Assembly: GCA_025716855.1 (NCBI GenBank)
Contig: JAIXMQ010000018.1
Location: 1-64,000, forward strand
DNA length: 64,000 nt
Reading direction: 5' to 3'
From: Pilaira anomala
Lineage: Eukaryota; Mucoromycota; Mucoromycetes; Mucorales; Mucoraceae
This document shows positions 12,601-24,326 of this stretch, one piece after another (position 1 is the stretch's first letter; each line of letters starts with the position of its first letter). Position numbers and translations under genes: made by a program. The notes under the pieces were generated by a model. The model made no database searches and had not been told where the DNA came from. It worked only from the letters and a program-made list of their open reading frames with translations.

Positions 12601-15600
12601 ACGTTACTTTGTATCAAGGATAAATATCAAACATTACAAGCGATCTCTAATTCGTTAAAGCCTGGGTTCATGTCCGAGTTACATATCAAGAAAATTGAAG
12701 CGCTTACACAAATTGAAGATTATGTGAATGCAGATATTGCTTATGCTCGTCAAGTTGTCACTCAACGTAAACAAATTTCAGAGTTCCTAGATAATACATC
12801 TGAATTAGAGAAATTAGCGGAATCTATCAAGGAGACGTTTTTATCTTTTTCAGTGACTGAAAAGCAAGATAAGATGACTGAATACAATCAACGATTAGAG
12901 GAATTTATGAGCCGTGTAGAAGAAACTAAGCAGGTTGCAATGACAGGTATGATTGTACCAAAGCGAACGAATGAAGAAGATATTGCGATGCCTACGAAAG
13001 TGAAGGACAAGACGATGAACTCTGTAGCGCAAGATGTAATCTCTACACGTATTGGAAGATTAGATGAACTTGTTGAAAGCTTATCGGCTTTATTTAAATC
13101 TCAAGAAGTATTTACTCGACTTCAGTATATTCTCAATATATTTAAACGACAAATCACCGCTTGTGATCATTGGATCTCGTCAAGACGAGAAATACTTGAG
13201 AAGAGTGTTCATGTGTTGGATGATGATAATTTAGCGCTTGATATTGATCATTTGCGTGATGCGGTCAGTGAAGCCGATAGTATTCAAACTGCCATGAAGG
13301 CACATGATAACCATTTTACGTTATTATGTAAACATCGTGAGCAATACATTACGATATTTGACGAACAAGGATTATTAAGTGAAGAAGAAAAACAAGAACA
13401 GATGAATGAATTTGATCAAGTGTCAGCATCATTTGAAAGTATCAGTCGTGAGTGGGAAGATCTTTTACTGGAGACAAAGGAAGTATCGAATGCGCTATCG
13501 ATTGCCCTTTTACCTGCGGAACTCAATGGTCGTATTGCTAATTTAATGGCATCATTTGAATCTTTACAACAAGAGATTCGAGCAGAGGATGAAGGATCCG
13601 TGACAGATTATCAAATTAGTTTATGGCAAAAGCGGATTGATCATTTAGAGTATAAAGAATACGATCGATTGCATTCAGAAATTGCAGATTATAAGCATAC
13701 GATCAATGCAGATATGATTGAATCCTTGATGACGAAACTTGATCAGGCAGGAGACACTGTACTGGAGATCCGAGCCACATTAACTGGATTGTATGATTTA
13801 ATTAATGCAAGTCGACTTCGGAATACACATGCAGAGAATTCGGAATTATTTCAAAATGCGGCTAAAAAACTCATTGAGGCGATCCATGATGTAGGTGTTA
13901 AGTTTAGTCTGACAACGGATAAGACGACTGCAGAAGAACGAGCACAGCATTTTAAAGAGCTTGCAAGTGTACATAAACAAATTAAAGAAACGATTTTGGA
14001 ATGTCAAGGGTTTTATGATGATTCTTGTTCTTATTATAGTGGTATCAAGGTACAAGATGTGAATACGGCCGAAACTTTAGAGGTACAAGAAAATGTTGAA
14101 CGTGTTTGGAATCAGATTGAAAGCGAGAATTCGAGTTTATCTGCTTTTGTGACAAGGACATCGAAATGGATTGAAGGGTGTGATGAATTAGATAAGTTGA
14201 AGAGAGCGTTAGAGTCACTCAAGGTAGATGTGGATAAAATAGCCGGAATTCAACTTCATCCTACTTCCAACCATAAAATTCACAAGTACGAGAAACAGTT
14301 GTTACAGATTACAATGAATTTAGAAGAGTTGGAAAATACAATCAAGACAACAGCTGATATGGATCAAGATGTGATGAATAAGAGCAAGTTCTTGAGTCAT
14401 AGTCAAGAAGTACGTAATTTGGGGTTAGTGATTCAACGTATTTTAGATAAGAGAAGAATGGATAAAGAAAGATCGAGTTTGTTCGAAACATTCAAGTCAG
14501 AAATAGCGAAAGTATCTAAAACATGTGAAGATCAAATCTCATATATTCGTCAACAATCTGCAGCGAATCCAGAAAACCATTTGAAAAAGGCGGATACGAT
14601 CAACAGTATTATTAATGCGTATAGTGCAGCACTTTCGCATATCCAAGATACGTATAGTGAATGCAAGACAAAATATGAAGGAGTTATCTCGGATCATGCA
14701 ACGAAATTAATCAAGACATTTGATCATACACCTTATGAAATCAATAACGCTAAACTTGGTGTGGATAAACTTTTAAAAGAATTAGATGGTGTTCTCAAGG
14801 TTGAAAATGATTATATTACCTCACTTAAACTCTTGGGTCGTCTTATTAAATTTGATAAAGAGATCAGTCGTAATATTACGGATTTGAAATCAGGTGCAGG
14901 TGGAACACGTTCTTATACAACCAAATCTTCTAGAACAAGTCGTACTACGCGCGATTTACCTGAATTAAGAGATTATATGCAACGATTTGATTCGATTGAG
15001 AGTTCGATAAGAGAGTTTCAACAAAAGTGTGATGAGATCAAGAAGAATCTGAATAAGCGCATTAGTATTGCACGAACGAGTGCGATTACAAAGACAGTGG
15101 ATCGACGTAAAGAAGAAATGAGTAGAAAATGTATGGAAATTAAAACATCAGCGGATGAAACACGAGAAAGATTAGATACGATTCATAAAAGACAAACGGC
15201 CTCCTCCAAGTTGAATGAATCATTAAAGTATGTTGGAAACTTGAAAGATCGTGTAGAGGTACTTCAGTTATCTGGACAAAGTGTATCAATTGAAGAACAA
15301 GAATTGAATGAACTTCAAGAAGAGATTGATGTGACTTTAAAGAAATATACACAAGATATTGATGCACTTTTGAAAGCACTCAGTCATAGTGATATTATCA
15401 ATACAACCTCTTTATCAGAAGGATCTTTAAAGGCACAAAGAGAGAAATTAGGGAAATCAATTGAAGAACTTCGTCAATTAGTGAAACATCGTATGAAGCA
15501 AGCACATACTGAAGGAAGTATTACAGAGTTCTTTGGGATTACAGATCAAGTAGATGCAGATATTTTGATGTTATCAAAAGTGATTGAAGAAACATCAACA

Positions 15601-16805
15601 CAACATGCAAGTGTAGTTGGATCCAAGTTTAATAAAGCCGATTTACAACGACTCTTAAAGACATTGACAGCTGCTTATAAAAAAACGGAACCAAAGATAG
15701 CACAATTGTTAGTGAAAGCGAAATTAGAAGCCCAAAAGCAATTTTTAGATGATAACGATCGAGTAGCGACCCGAATGAAAAAGACAATGAAGGATTGGTC
15801 TAGTGTACAAACATCCGTTTCTTCAAGAGAAAAGGAATTACAGACATGTATTAAAGAATTAAATCATGAATTCTTTACTAAACTTGCTATGGCAAAATCC
15901 AGTCCCAGAGAAAGAAGAGGACGTAGATCAAGCAAATCTAGATTGGACACAGCAGCTACTACCCCACCACCTAGTTCACGTCAATTTAGTTTTAGATCTT
16001 CTACACTTTCTACTGAAATGAAAATGAATAATACACAAAATGTGCGTAGATCAAAGACTCCCAATGGATCGACGAATACAGGAGGTCGTCATGGTAATAA
16101 TTCAACTTATATTGCAGATCCTAAAAATGAGTTGGATGTTCAGTTGGGATTAATTGTGAATGAAAGTCCGTTTCGAATGAAAGTTAAAATGGTGCCTGGA
16201 GAAGCAGGAAAGTATTGGTTCGGTGATGAACATCCTAGATTAGTTTATTGTCGTATCTTGCCAAGTAAGATGGTGATGGTACGTGTTGGTGGTGGTTGGG
16301 TTGAATTATCAAAGTAAGTTCTTTTTATCTATTTGTATTAGAAGACCACTTCTAACTTCCCTTTTTTTTTTTCTGTTATTTTAGGTTTATGAAAGGTACA
16401 CAAAAGATTTATTAAAGCAGGAGAAAGTAATAACACATTACTAATTTAATCTTTTTAGATCATGGTCATAGTGATAACTTGGCAACTAAATCGGAAGCGG
16501 GAGAAACAAGATATTTGACGGTAAACACGTTTAATGATGTAGATGAAACGCCATCTTTTTCTATTACGACACGAAGTGGATCACCTATGGGACCTGTGGT
16601 GGGTACACCTATCATTCGTCGTGGAAGTGGCGTCAGCAGTAGTTTAACGAATAGATCATCCAACTCTTCTTCGGGCTATGTAGAAGGAGATAAATTTATA
16701 CAAACAAATGAAGAAGGAAATCAAGTTGCTTTGAAAATGGTGAAAGCTGATAGTAATACTTTAAAACCAAATAGTACCTCTACAAAAAAACGAAATGGCA
16801 TATAG
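6694..16805 (+). CDS. Giant spectraplakin-like protein: CH-CH-coiled rod-GAR (3,254 aa)
   Basis: Five exons (6694-7266, 7421-9869, 9929-16313, 16385-16395, 16459-16805) sum to 3,255 codons. Residues 1-60 are Ser/Thr-rich and disordered. Two calponin-homology domains follow: CH1 at about 72-178 (LTKWVNAQL, IDLRDGKKLLKLLSVIS) and CH2 at about 245-355 (LLYWVRIQLEDYI, WRNGVAFCLLIHRYNP). A tandem CH pair binds F-actin. About 2,500 residues of acidic, heptad-rich helix follow, with spectrin-repeat-like Trp spacing (W..WL repeats). After a basic Ser/Arg patch near 2995 comes a GAR/Gas2 domain at about 3074-3145 (LGLIVNESPFRMKVK, YWFGDEHPR, GGGWVELSKFMKDHG), which binds microtubules in animal Gas2 and spectraplakins. 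No EF hands or plakin domain were seen. Inferred role: actin-microtubule crosslinker. The GAR end depends on splicing an 11-nt exon. Confidence 0.88.
7368..7403 (+). repeat. 12-bp tandem repeat in intron 1 of the giant gene
   Basis: About three copies of TTTATTTCTCTC, flanked by further CT-rich sequence, fill the 3' half of the intron and act in effect as its polypyrimidine tract before the acceptor CTAATATTAG. A CTAAT branch-point candidate is 9 nt from the AG. The repeat is seen directly; its splicing role is inferred. Confidence 0.6.
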
Positions 16806-17079
16806 ACATTATATTATAAATATATTTTTCTCATTAAATACAAAGTATTTTTAGACATTTCACACAACACTTTTTTAAAACCTTATTATTATTAACTCGC
16901 ATGATATATTTGCAATAAGTTATGAAAGTAAATCTTGTTTTGAAATGAAATACTTGACACTATATGTGGTAGTATTATATTATAATTACACACAATTGAT
17001 TGTTTTGCATAATATTTAATCCGAGAAATATAAACTTGCAATAATGTTAAAGTAACACGACCACCACAAGAAGAACATC

Positions 17080-17114
<35 letters not shown>

Positions 17115-17758
17115 CCCTTACAATCATCTCCGCGTATGTCATACCTAAAATATAAATACATTACCTTCCTAATTTGATGTATCAAAGATATAATAAAACA
17201 AGCGTGTGTGTTTAGTGGAACACATTTAGAGCACAAGAGAGGGAGAGAGAATGAGATAAAAAGAGTGTGAGGGGTTATCGTGATTGGCAATGTTTTCCAT
17301 TTAGAAAACATCCCGGAACTCCAAGCTTGTGCCTCCCGCCTTCTCTATTTAACTGTTCATATGACCTTCTAGGGCGTTGTCAATAGCAACACTTTATAAA
17401 AAAAAAAAAAAGACTTGTTCATACAAATTTGTCCTTGTCCACTTCTTTTTTTTTACATTACAGTAAAAAAAAAAAAAGAAAAGTCTCTTCGGATATCAAT
17501 ATGTTATTGCTTTTATATTTCTTTGTCTCTTTAGTGTGAAAATATAAATAGAAGGAAAGGTATTATGGTTCTAATAAAAGCTATTAGAGATTACATGTAT
17601 CACAAATAATACAAGGTTGTAATGTTTACAATGTATAACTAAGCCTTTTTTTTTTTTTTTTTAAAGAAAATTTTTTTTAAGTACACTTTCATTTTCTTCT
17701 CTTTCTTTCTTCTATATTCTCTCTCTCTCTTTTTTTTTTTTTTTTTTTTACATCAAAG
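16806..17758. other. Intergenic region with simple repeats
   Basis: No gene seen. It holds the 3' end of the giant gene (ATTAAATACAAAG near 16837), a CAA tract at 17079-17114, and poly(A) at 17398-17411. Poly(T) runs and a CT-rich block at about 17695-17750 lie directly before the next start codon and are probably its leader. Confidence 0.6.
17079..17114 (+). repeat. (CAA)n microsatellite
   Basis: About eleven uninterrupted CAA/ACA triplets. It is not in a convincing reading frame: frames through it end soon on both strands and no exon with family similarity adjoins it. It is therefore treated as a plain microsatellite. Confidence 0.8.
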
Positions 17759-18586
17759 ATGAAATTATTCAGTTTGGAAAAATTACAAAAAAAAGTTAAA
17801 CAACAGCAAGTAAGCTGTGAAAAGATGTCAAATGTGACAAAGGAAGAAGAAAACAATACATCTGTAACAACAACAGCTTGGATTTCAAGTATTTATCGTA
17901 AATTCTGTTATGGTAATCAGAAGAAACAAGATAAGGAGGAGGGGCCCAGAGACAACAACGATGATGACAACAACAACAACGAAAAGGGAACCCTTCATCA
18001 TGTCACGGACTCTGGAGTTTCCAGTCCCAAACACGAAAAAACCAGCAGCCCCGTCAACTCCAATGTCACTTCAAGTAGTACACCTAAGCTTCAAAAAGAA
18101 ATTGTATCACTTTCACCATTTCTTAAAGAAAAGACTACAGTAACAGCAGTAGATCATCAATACCGTCATCTTACGCAACCATTCAAGCCCTTGTATGAAG
18201 TAGAATGGCAAAAAGATCAATGGTTACCATTGAATAGATGCGCAAACCAACAAATTGAAAAACTTCGAAAAAAAGGGTTCTCAAAAGCACTTATTAGAAA
18301 AGATCCAATGCTAATGAAACGAGATAAGCAAGAACCAAATATTCTCTTGGAATTATCATTTTTACAACAACAACAACAACAAGAAAATGATCAACAAATT
18401 ACGTCATTTTCTGTTCGTCGTGTACGTTGGTGGCATCGTTCTGAAGTGGGTTGTGCTCATTTACCAGATAATGATTATTCCGTTGAGCTTTCTTCCTTTC
18501 CTTCTCAACATCATGGTTTGTTGAAACCTTTACATTATTCTAAACCACCTTACTTTATGCAACAACACACTTCTTTATCCGCTTAA
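17759..18586 (+). CDS. Hypothetical protein, 275 aa, low-complexity N-terminal half
   Basis: A single exon from an ATG directly after a T-rich leader. Residues 1-130 are disordered: Lys-rich start, a DNNDDDNNNN tract, and Ser/Thr-rich sequence. Residues 140-240 look folded, with Trp-rich segments YEVEWQKDQWLPLNRCANQQ and SVRRVRWWHRSE separated by a helix (IEKLRKKGFSKALIRKD). The Trp pattern, W..W.P followed by a helix and a VRRVRWW strand, loosely recalls WWE-like modules, but I cannot assign it. A short polyQ run (QQQQQQ) sits near residue 205. Probably a lineage-specific gene; coding status is supported by length, ATG context and bias, while function is unknown. Confidence 0.65.
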   Translation: MKLFSLEKLQKKVKQQQVSCEKMSNVTKEEENNTSVTTTAWISSIYRKFCYGNQKKQDKEEGPRDNNDDDNNNNEKGTLHHVTDSGVSSPKHEKTSSPVNSNVTSSSTPKLQKEIVSLSPFLKEKTTVTAVDHQYRHLTQPFKPLYEVEWQKDQWLPLNRCANQQIEKLRKKGFSKALIRKDPMLMKRDKQEPNILLELSFLQQQQQQENDQQITSFSVRRVRWWHRSEVGCAHLPDNDYSVELSSFPSQHHGLLKPLHYSKPPYFMQQHTSLSA

Positions 18587-19644
18587 AACTCCTCCTTCTC
18601 TTCTATTATAACAAACTAGTTTTTTTTTTAAAAAGAAAATCAGTTAATACAACACACAATCTACAGAATGCTGGTCACCATGTAGACCATACTTTTTCAT
18701 ATTGCATTCACATATTAAATAAAAATATCACCAAGAAAAACCTTTTTAATAAATGTCTGTCTTTTTGAGTTTTTTTTTTTTTAAAAAAAAAGATAAGGTA
18801 GATATAAACTTCTTTCTCACGTCAAGTTGTACAAAAGTGATAATCAAAAAAGGGTGTGTGAATCTGTAATGTAGCCAATGATATTTTACTTAAAAAAAAA
18901 AAAAAAGCAGGGCGAAATATATATACAAATATGCACTTATTTTAAACAAAGTGAAAACCAAAATAGGGTTACAAATACATTAACATACAGGATAAAAAGA
19001 GAGAGAGAGAGCTCAAGTGTTTAGTTAAAAAAAAAAAAGAATAACGTATCTGATCGTTTTATTTACATTGTATACACGTGAGAATAGAAAAAAGTTCTTT
19101 AGTCATCTTTAATACGGTAACTATAAGACGGCATATGCATGAATAACTATATACCTTTTTATCGCAGAGAAACTGTCATAATAGAAAAAAAAAAATCGAT
19201 TTAATTAAAAAAACGTTTATACGCACACACTATTTTGGAAGTACAAACTAATAGCTTATTCATGTTAATTTAATGCAGGACACAAACAGAAAATACTGCT
19301 TTGCTAATCAAAACCACAATCTTAAATCTTATCTATTCAACAAACGTGTTAATAAAATAAGAAACAATAAAATCTTTTTTTATTACATATTCTACAAAAA
19401 AAAAAATCGTGTATTTATGTGGGGAAAGATAAAAACGTACATGTAAATCATAACAAAACTTCTTTACCCACACAAGCATTCTAACTATCACGTGTAATCA
19501 ATCAAAAAAGACATTTAGTATTAGAAATTCGTAATTAAGAGTATTTATTCAAGAGAGAAAACATTTTTTTTTTCTCACCCCTTTTTTTTTTAATTTATTT
19601 CTTTTTCTTTTTCATTTCAAAAAAAAAAAAAAAAAAAAAAAAAA
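18587..19644. other. Intergenic region, AT-rich, with homopolymer tracts
   Basis: No gene seen on either strand. There are many A and T runs of 9-14 bases and short GA repeats (GAGAGAGAGAG near 19001). The segment ends in the 26-A run before the carnitine acetyltransferase ATG. Confidence 0.6.
19619..19644 (+). promoter_or_regulatory. Uninterrupted 26-base poly(A) directly abutting the start codon
   Basis: Twenty-six A residues run without a break into ATG at 19645, preceded by a T/C-rich stretch. If transcribed, the mRNA leader ends in an A26 tract. Poly(A) leaders are known in yeasts and poxviruses to allow efficient or unusual initiation. The sequence is seen; any effect on translation is inferred. 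Confidence 0.5.
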
Positions 19645-20462
19645 ATGTCTTCTCCGCCTACGTTTAGTTTACAGCATACATTAGCTAGATTGCCTGTACC
19701 TTCTTTAGAAGCATCATGCGCACTTTATTTAAAGTCGCTTATTCCATTACAAACAGCCGAAGAACATGCAAAGACAAAGGCAATAGTTGCTGATTTTCTT
19801 GCAAGTGACTTATCAAAGTCTTTACAACAACGCTTAATTGATATTGATCATGCATCTCCTACTAACTGGTTAGAAGATAATTTTTGGTTAAAGAAAGGTA
19901 TAACAAAAGATAACATACTTTTTTTTTTTTAAAAAAAAAAATATCTAAAATGTTTATTATAGCTTATTTGGAATGGCGTGAACCACTGATGGTCAATAGT
20001 AACTGGTACATTCTTGGCCAACAAGATCCTGGTCAACCTAAAGGACTTTTATCCAATGATGGTGTACAAGCACCCGGACTCTTTTCTCAGTTCCAGGTAC
20101 GTAGAGCTGCTCATATGATTCGCCGTGGTTTAGATTATAAAGAGATACTTGACAGGTACAATATCACACATTTTTTTTTTGTTTTGTTTTGTTTATCTGT
20201 AACTCACACACACACTCACACACACAATATAGACAAGAATTACCAGTAGATATGGTGAAAGGTAACAAGTCTTTATGTATGTGGCAATACAGTTCCATGT
20301 TTGCCGTCACTCGAGTCCCATTATACCATTGTGATACACTTGTTCAAGCCGATGCAAAAAAGACTCGACACATTATTGTTCTTTTGCGTGATCAAGTTTA
20401 TAAATTAGATGTTTATAAACAACAAGGAAATAATTGGGTTTTGCTTACAACCGATGAAATTG

Positions 20463-20493
<31 letters not shown>

Positions 20494-21802
20494 GGGCGCA
20501 TTTATATACTTAAAAACATTTATTTATAGTGCACTTTTAAGTTTAATTCATCACGTTGAAAGTTTAGTTGAACTTAGTCCAGCGATACCCTTATTGACTT
20601 CTTGGCAACGAGATAATTGGGCAGTGGCTCGTAACCATGTGTTATCGATGAACCCTAAAACGCATCGTCATAACTTGGACCAAATTGAAACGGCTTTATT
20701 TGGCGTAGCATTAGATGATCATTCAAGCGGAACGGATACAGCTGCATGGACCAAGACCATGTTTTGCGGTCACCAAGGCTTAGGCAACGGTCATAACCGA
20801 TGGTTTGATAAGTCGTTTACTTTGGTTGTAGAGAATAACGGCATGTGCGGATTCTCTGGTGAACATTCTCCTGTGGATGCTTTAACTGTGAGTTACATTT
20901 TTGATTACATGTTACAAGAACCTGTGACTGGAAACAAGACAGATGAGTTCATTCAACCTACTACTACTACTACTACTGCTGCTGCTGTACATCAACCTGT
21001 CGTCTCCTTTTTTGAACACTTGAAATTCAAAACGGATTCAACTTTAAACCATTATTTGAGATCTGCACAGATCACTGCAGATGCAACTGCATCACTCTCG
21101 GATTCAAACGTCTTGGTATTTAAAGAGTATGGTACTAATTGGGTTAAAAAGACAGGCAGAGTACCTCCCGATGCATTTTATCAGATGGTGCTTCAGTTAG
21201 CTTATTATCGTGTACATAAGACCGTGACAGCTACATATGAAACAGCCGCTACACGAAAGTATTTACGCGGACGTACAGAGACGATTCGTACCTTGAGCGT
21301 GGACAGTAAGAAATTTGTGGAAGGATTTGATGACTTGAGCAAGAGTGTAGAAGAAAGGTATGAGTTATTGGTGAAAGCTACCTCGGCTCATCGAGATTAT
21401 ACAGCCATTGCAAGTGATGGACGTGGTTGTGATCGACATTTGTTAGTACTTCGGTTATTGAATGCAGATCATCAAATGTTGAATGAAAAGGGTGATTTAA
21501 TCAAGGTAGATATGCATCCTATCTTTACTGACCCTATTCATGGGGAATCACAAACCTGGCGTCTGAGTACTTCAGGGCTTCATGCAGGTATAAGATTAAT
21601 GGGAACTGGGTTTGGTACAGTCTATCCTGATGGCTATGGTATTAATTATATGGCCGCTCCTACTTTGGTTAAATTCGGGATTGAAACTAAACGTGTGCCT
21701 GAGACGGTCAAAACTGTTGAGTTTATGCAGGTCATTCAACAAGTGCTTTTGGATTTACAACAAGTATGTGAACAAGTGAATGGAATGAATTCAAAATTAT
21801 AG
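19645..21802 (+). CDS. Carnitine O-acetyltransferase, peroxisomal (C-terminal SKL)
   Basis: Four exons (19645-19897, 19963-20155, 20233-20466, 20530-21802) give 650 residues, the usual size of the carnitine/choline acyltransferase family. The family start FWLKKAYLEWREPLMVNSNWY is rebuilt across intron 1. The catalytic histidine is in GEHSPVDA at about residue 339, and the carnitine/CoA-binding C-terminal lobe ends with YGINYMAAPTLVKFGIET. The last three residues are SKL, a canonical peroxisomal targeting signal. The enzyme moves acetyl groups between CoA and carnitine, so that acetyl units from peroxisomal beta-oxidation can reach mitochondria. Dual mitochondrial targeting, as in yeast Cat2p, is possible but no strong presequence is seen. 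Its 3' end faces the arrestin gene across about 150 bp. Confidence 0.93.
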
Positions 21803-21903
21803 ACAAAAAGAAAAAGGAAGGGGGTTGAGGGTATTTTTTTTTTTTTGTTATTAAATATTATAATATATAAAGTAAAAAATAATATAAATAAAAAATAACT
21901 ATT

Positions 21904-21940
21904 TTGTTGTTGTTGTTGTTGTTGTTGTGTGTGTGTGTGT
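21904..21940 (+). repeat. (GTT)n/(GT)n compound microsatellite between convergent genes
   Basis: About eight GTT units followed directly by a GT run, lying between the stop of the carnitine acetyltransferase gene and the stop of the convergent arrestin gene. It is probably in both 3' UTRs. Confidence 0.75.
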
Positions 21941-21950
21941 TATATTTTTA

Positions 21951-22093
21951 TCAAGATATTGCCTTGGCTTTCATTTGACGTTCTTTTCTTTCTTTTCGTT
22001 TAATAATGGCTAGTAAATCATCATCGTCAGAATCATCTTCGGAAGAAGAAGAGTAGCCATCATCATCGTTATTATTATCATTAATATTAGTTG

Positions 22094-22134
<41 letters not shown>

Positions 22135-23971
22135 TTATTATTATTATTATTGTTATTATTATTAGTCGTATTATTATTATTATTATTAATTGGTGAAGTA
22201 TTATAAAGAGGTTCTTGTTGTTCATGAATAGGAGAAGGATAATGATTGGAGATAGGTTCAAGTATATGAGTCGGTACATCATTCTCAAATCCATCTGATT
22301 CATGTCTACTATATCTTGATCTATTTGGTTGTTGGTAAACATACGGGCGTTGCTGAAAGTGATAACTATTACGATTATTCATATTATTATGATGATGATG
22401 TTGATGTTGATGTTGATGTTGATTTTGATGATTTGGGTATAATGAATCAGAATAATAAGATGGTAATCTATCAGGAGAAGAAACGGTTGTAATTTGAGAA
22501 GTATTTCTAGTTAAATTATTTGATTGATGATGATGTTGACCTTGTTCCCAAGAACGTGTTGATCTCCAAGAAGAAACAGATTTATAAGAGCGATTAGAAG
22601 CCTTTGAAGCATTCGAATCCGACCTGCCTACCAAGGTACTTTCTCCTCCATTTGAATGACGATGTGCGGTATTTAAAGTTGAAGTGGAGCTATTATTGGT
22701 ATGCCAACTTGGTAAAATACCGGAATTTGTCCGTTCATCATTATTGGAGGATTGTAAAGATTCTATGTCGTCTTCATTACTTTCTTCTTCGTCTTCGTTA
22801 TCAGATATATGGTGTAATGAGTATGAATCTTCTCCATCATCATCAATAGGTACAGCTGCTCGAGGCCAAGTACCGATGACAATCGGTAAATCTAATATAC
22901 ACTTATTTTTTCCTCCAAATGATACTGTCACTCTTATTTTATAATGAAATCGAAGTACTTTATCTTTATATCGTATTGAAGGTGGTGTAGAAGTTGGTAT
23001 TGATAACTGACATTGTAAAGTTTGTTTATAATCAGGTGCTTTTATATCGATCAAATAAGGTGTACTTCGAATGGATGTTTCTTTGAATATAGTGTGTCTA
23101 GTGGTTCTAATTTCTACAGTTCTAACCAGTTCTATTGTCACACCATCCTTACGTGTGAATGATGTAAAATGATCAATTATCACTTTAAGCGGAACAATGT
23201 CACCTTAAAAAAAAAAAAAAAAAAAAAATTAGCGCTAAAAAAGAATAAAAAAAAAATACTATTGTTACCTCTTGTGAAACCAAGACGAGGCATGGATGCT
23301 CTCACCATGCATTTTTGGTTATATTTTGCGTGTGAAAGCATTATATCCAAGCTCTTTTCTTGAGGTACTTTGAATTGTTCTTTACCGATATCAATAAACT
23401 CTAGTAATAGAACGACATATTCTACCTTTGGACAGAGAGATTCGGGTAACATGGGCCTATCTAATAATGCATTGATGGTATAACGGATATGACCTTTTTT
23501 ACCGAACTTTTAAAAAAGTCAATATATTAGTACTTGTTTAAACAAAAAAAAAAGGGAGGGGGGGGGGCTTTCTATTCACTCACTTCCATTGAGCTTGGTA
23601 AGTTCAAGTCTTTTGGTACGATAAATTGAAAAGGAAAACGATGTTCAGAAGCATCTAATGTCGTTTGCTTCGACTTGTGTGCTGGGTCCACAGAGAGTAC
23701 AAGCGTATTTTGAAATAATGTGCTTGTTTCTTTTTCTTTTAAATGAACATAAACTTGTCCAGAAAATTTAAGTTGAATCAAGTTGACTTTAATTGCATTC
23801 TTTGGGTGAACAATGACATGACCTAAGAAAAAAAAAAAAAAAAAAGTTATTTTTTTTTTCAAACTTTTAAGGTATATCAAACATACCTTTAATGGTTTCG
23901 CCTGGAAAATAGAACTTTTCTTCTTCTAAACGAACGTCTATTATTTTACTAGTCAAGTGTCGTGTTAACAT
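21951..23971 (-). CDS. Alpha-arrestin-like protein (604 aa) with Asn/Thr tracts
   Basis: Four exons (23971-23887, 23822-23584, 23506-23269, 23203-21951). Residues 1-150 form an arrestin N-fold (EEEKFYFPGETIKG, then FQFIVPKDLNLPSSMEFGKK), and residues 165-320 a C-fold (VPLKVIIDHF, KVLRFHYKIRVTVSFG, LDLPIVIGTWP). The remaining 280 residues are disordered and acidic/Ser-rich, with His, Asn and Thr repeats. An LPSYY segment is an LPxY-type site for a Rsp5/Nedd4 ubiquitin ligase. Such adaptors recruit the ligase to plasma-membrane transporters for endocytosis. The repeats (poly-Asn/poly-Thr near residue 535) come from ATT/AGT triplet runs at about 22098-22190 and may vary in length between strains. 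Confidence 0.87.
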
Positions 23972-24055
23972 GGAAATAGAATAACAAAAAGTGAGAGAAA
24001 AACAAAACGAAAAATAGAAAAAAGAGAAAAAAAAAAAAATAAGTGTGAAAGAAAA

Positions 24056-24087
<32 letters not shown>

Positions 24088-24281
24088 AGTGCTTATCTTT
24101 CTGCACTCACACAATGCTCACGACTTGCGCGATTTTAAATATTTTTAAGTGCTTATTGAATCATCACTCTCGCGTCTTCGGTAAAAGACAACTGCTATGA
24201 GGTTTTGAGAATGAAGAAAGGGGATAATACTATATATAAAAAAAAATGAAAACGGGGCAATAATGACTTTAGCCCTGATAC

Positions 24282-24326
<45 letters not shown>

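Noticed and set aside
17079..17311. CAA repeat as part of a poly-Gln or poly-Cys protein
   Set aside because: The frames through it have no start context or coding neighbours; it fits a microsatellite.
22010..22342. Long alternative frame rich in Leu/Ile on the strand of the arrestin gene
   Set aside because: It is the shifted reading of the Asn/Thr triplet repeats within the arrestin tail exon.
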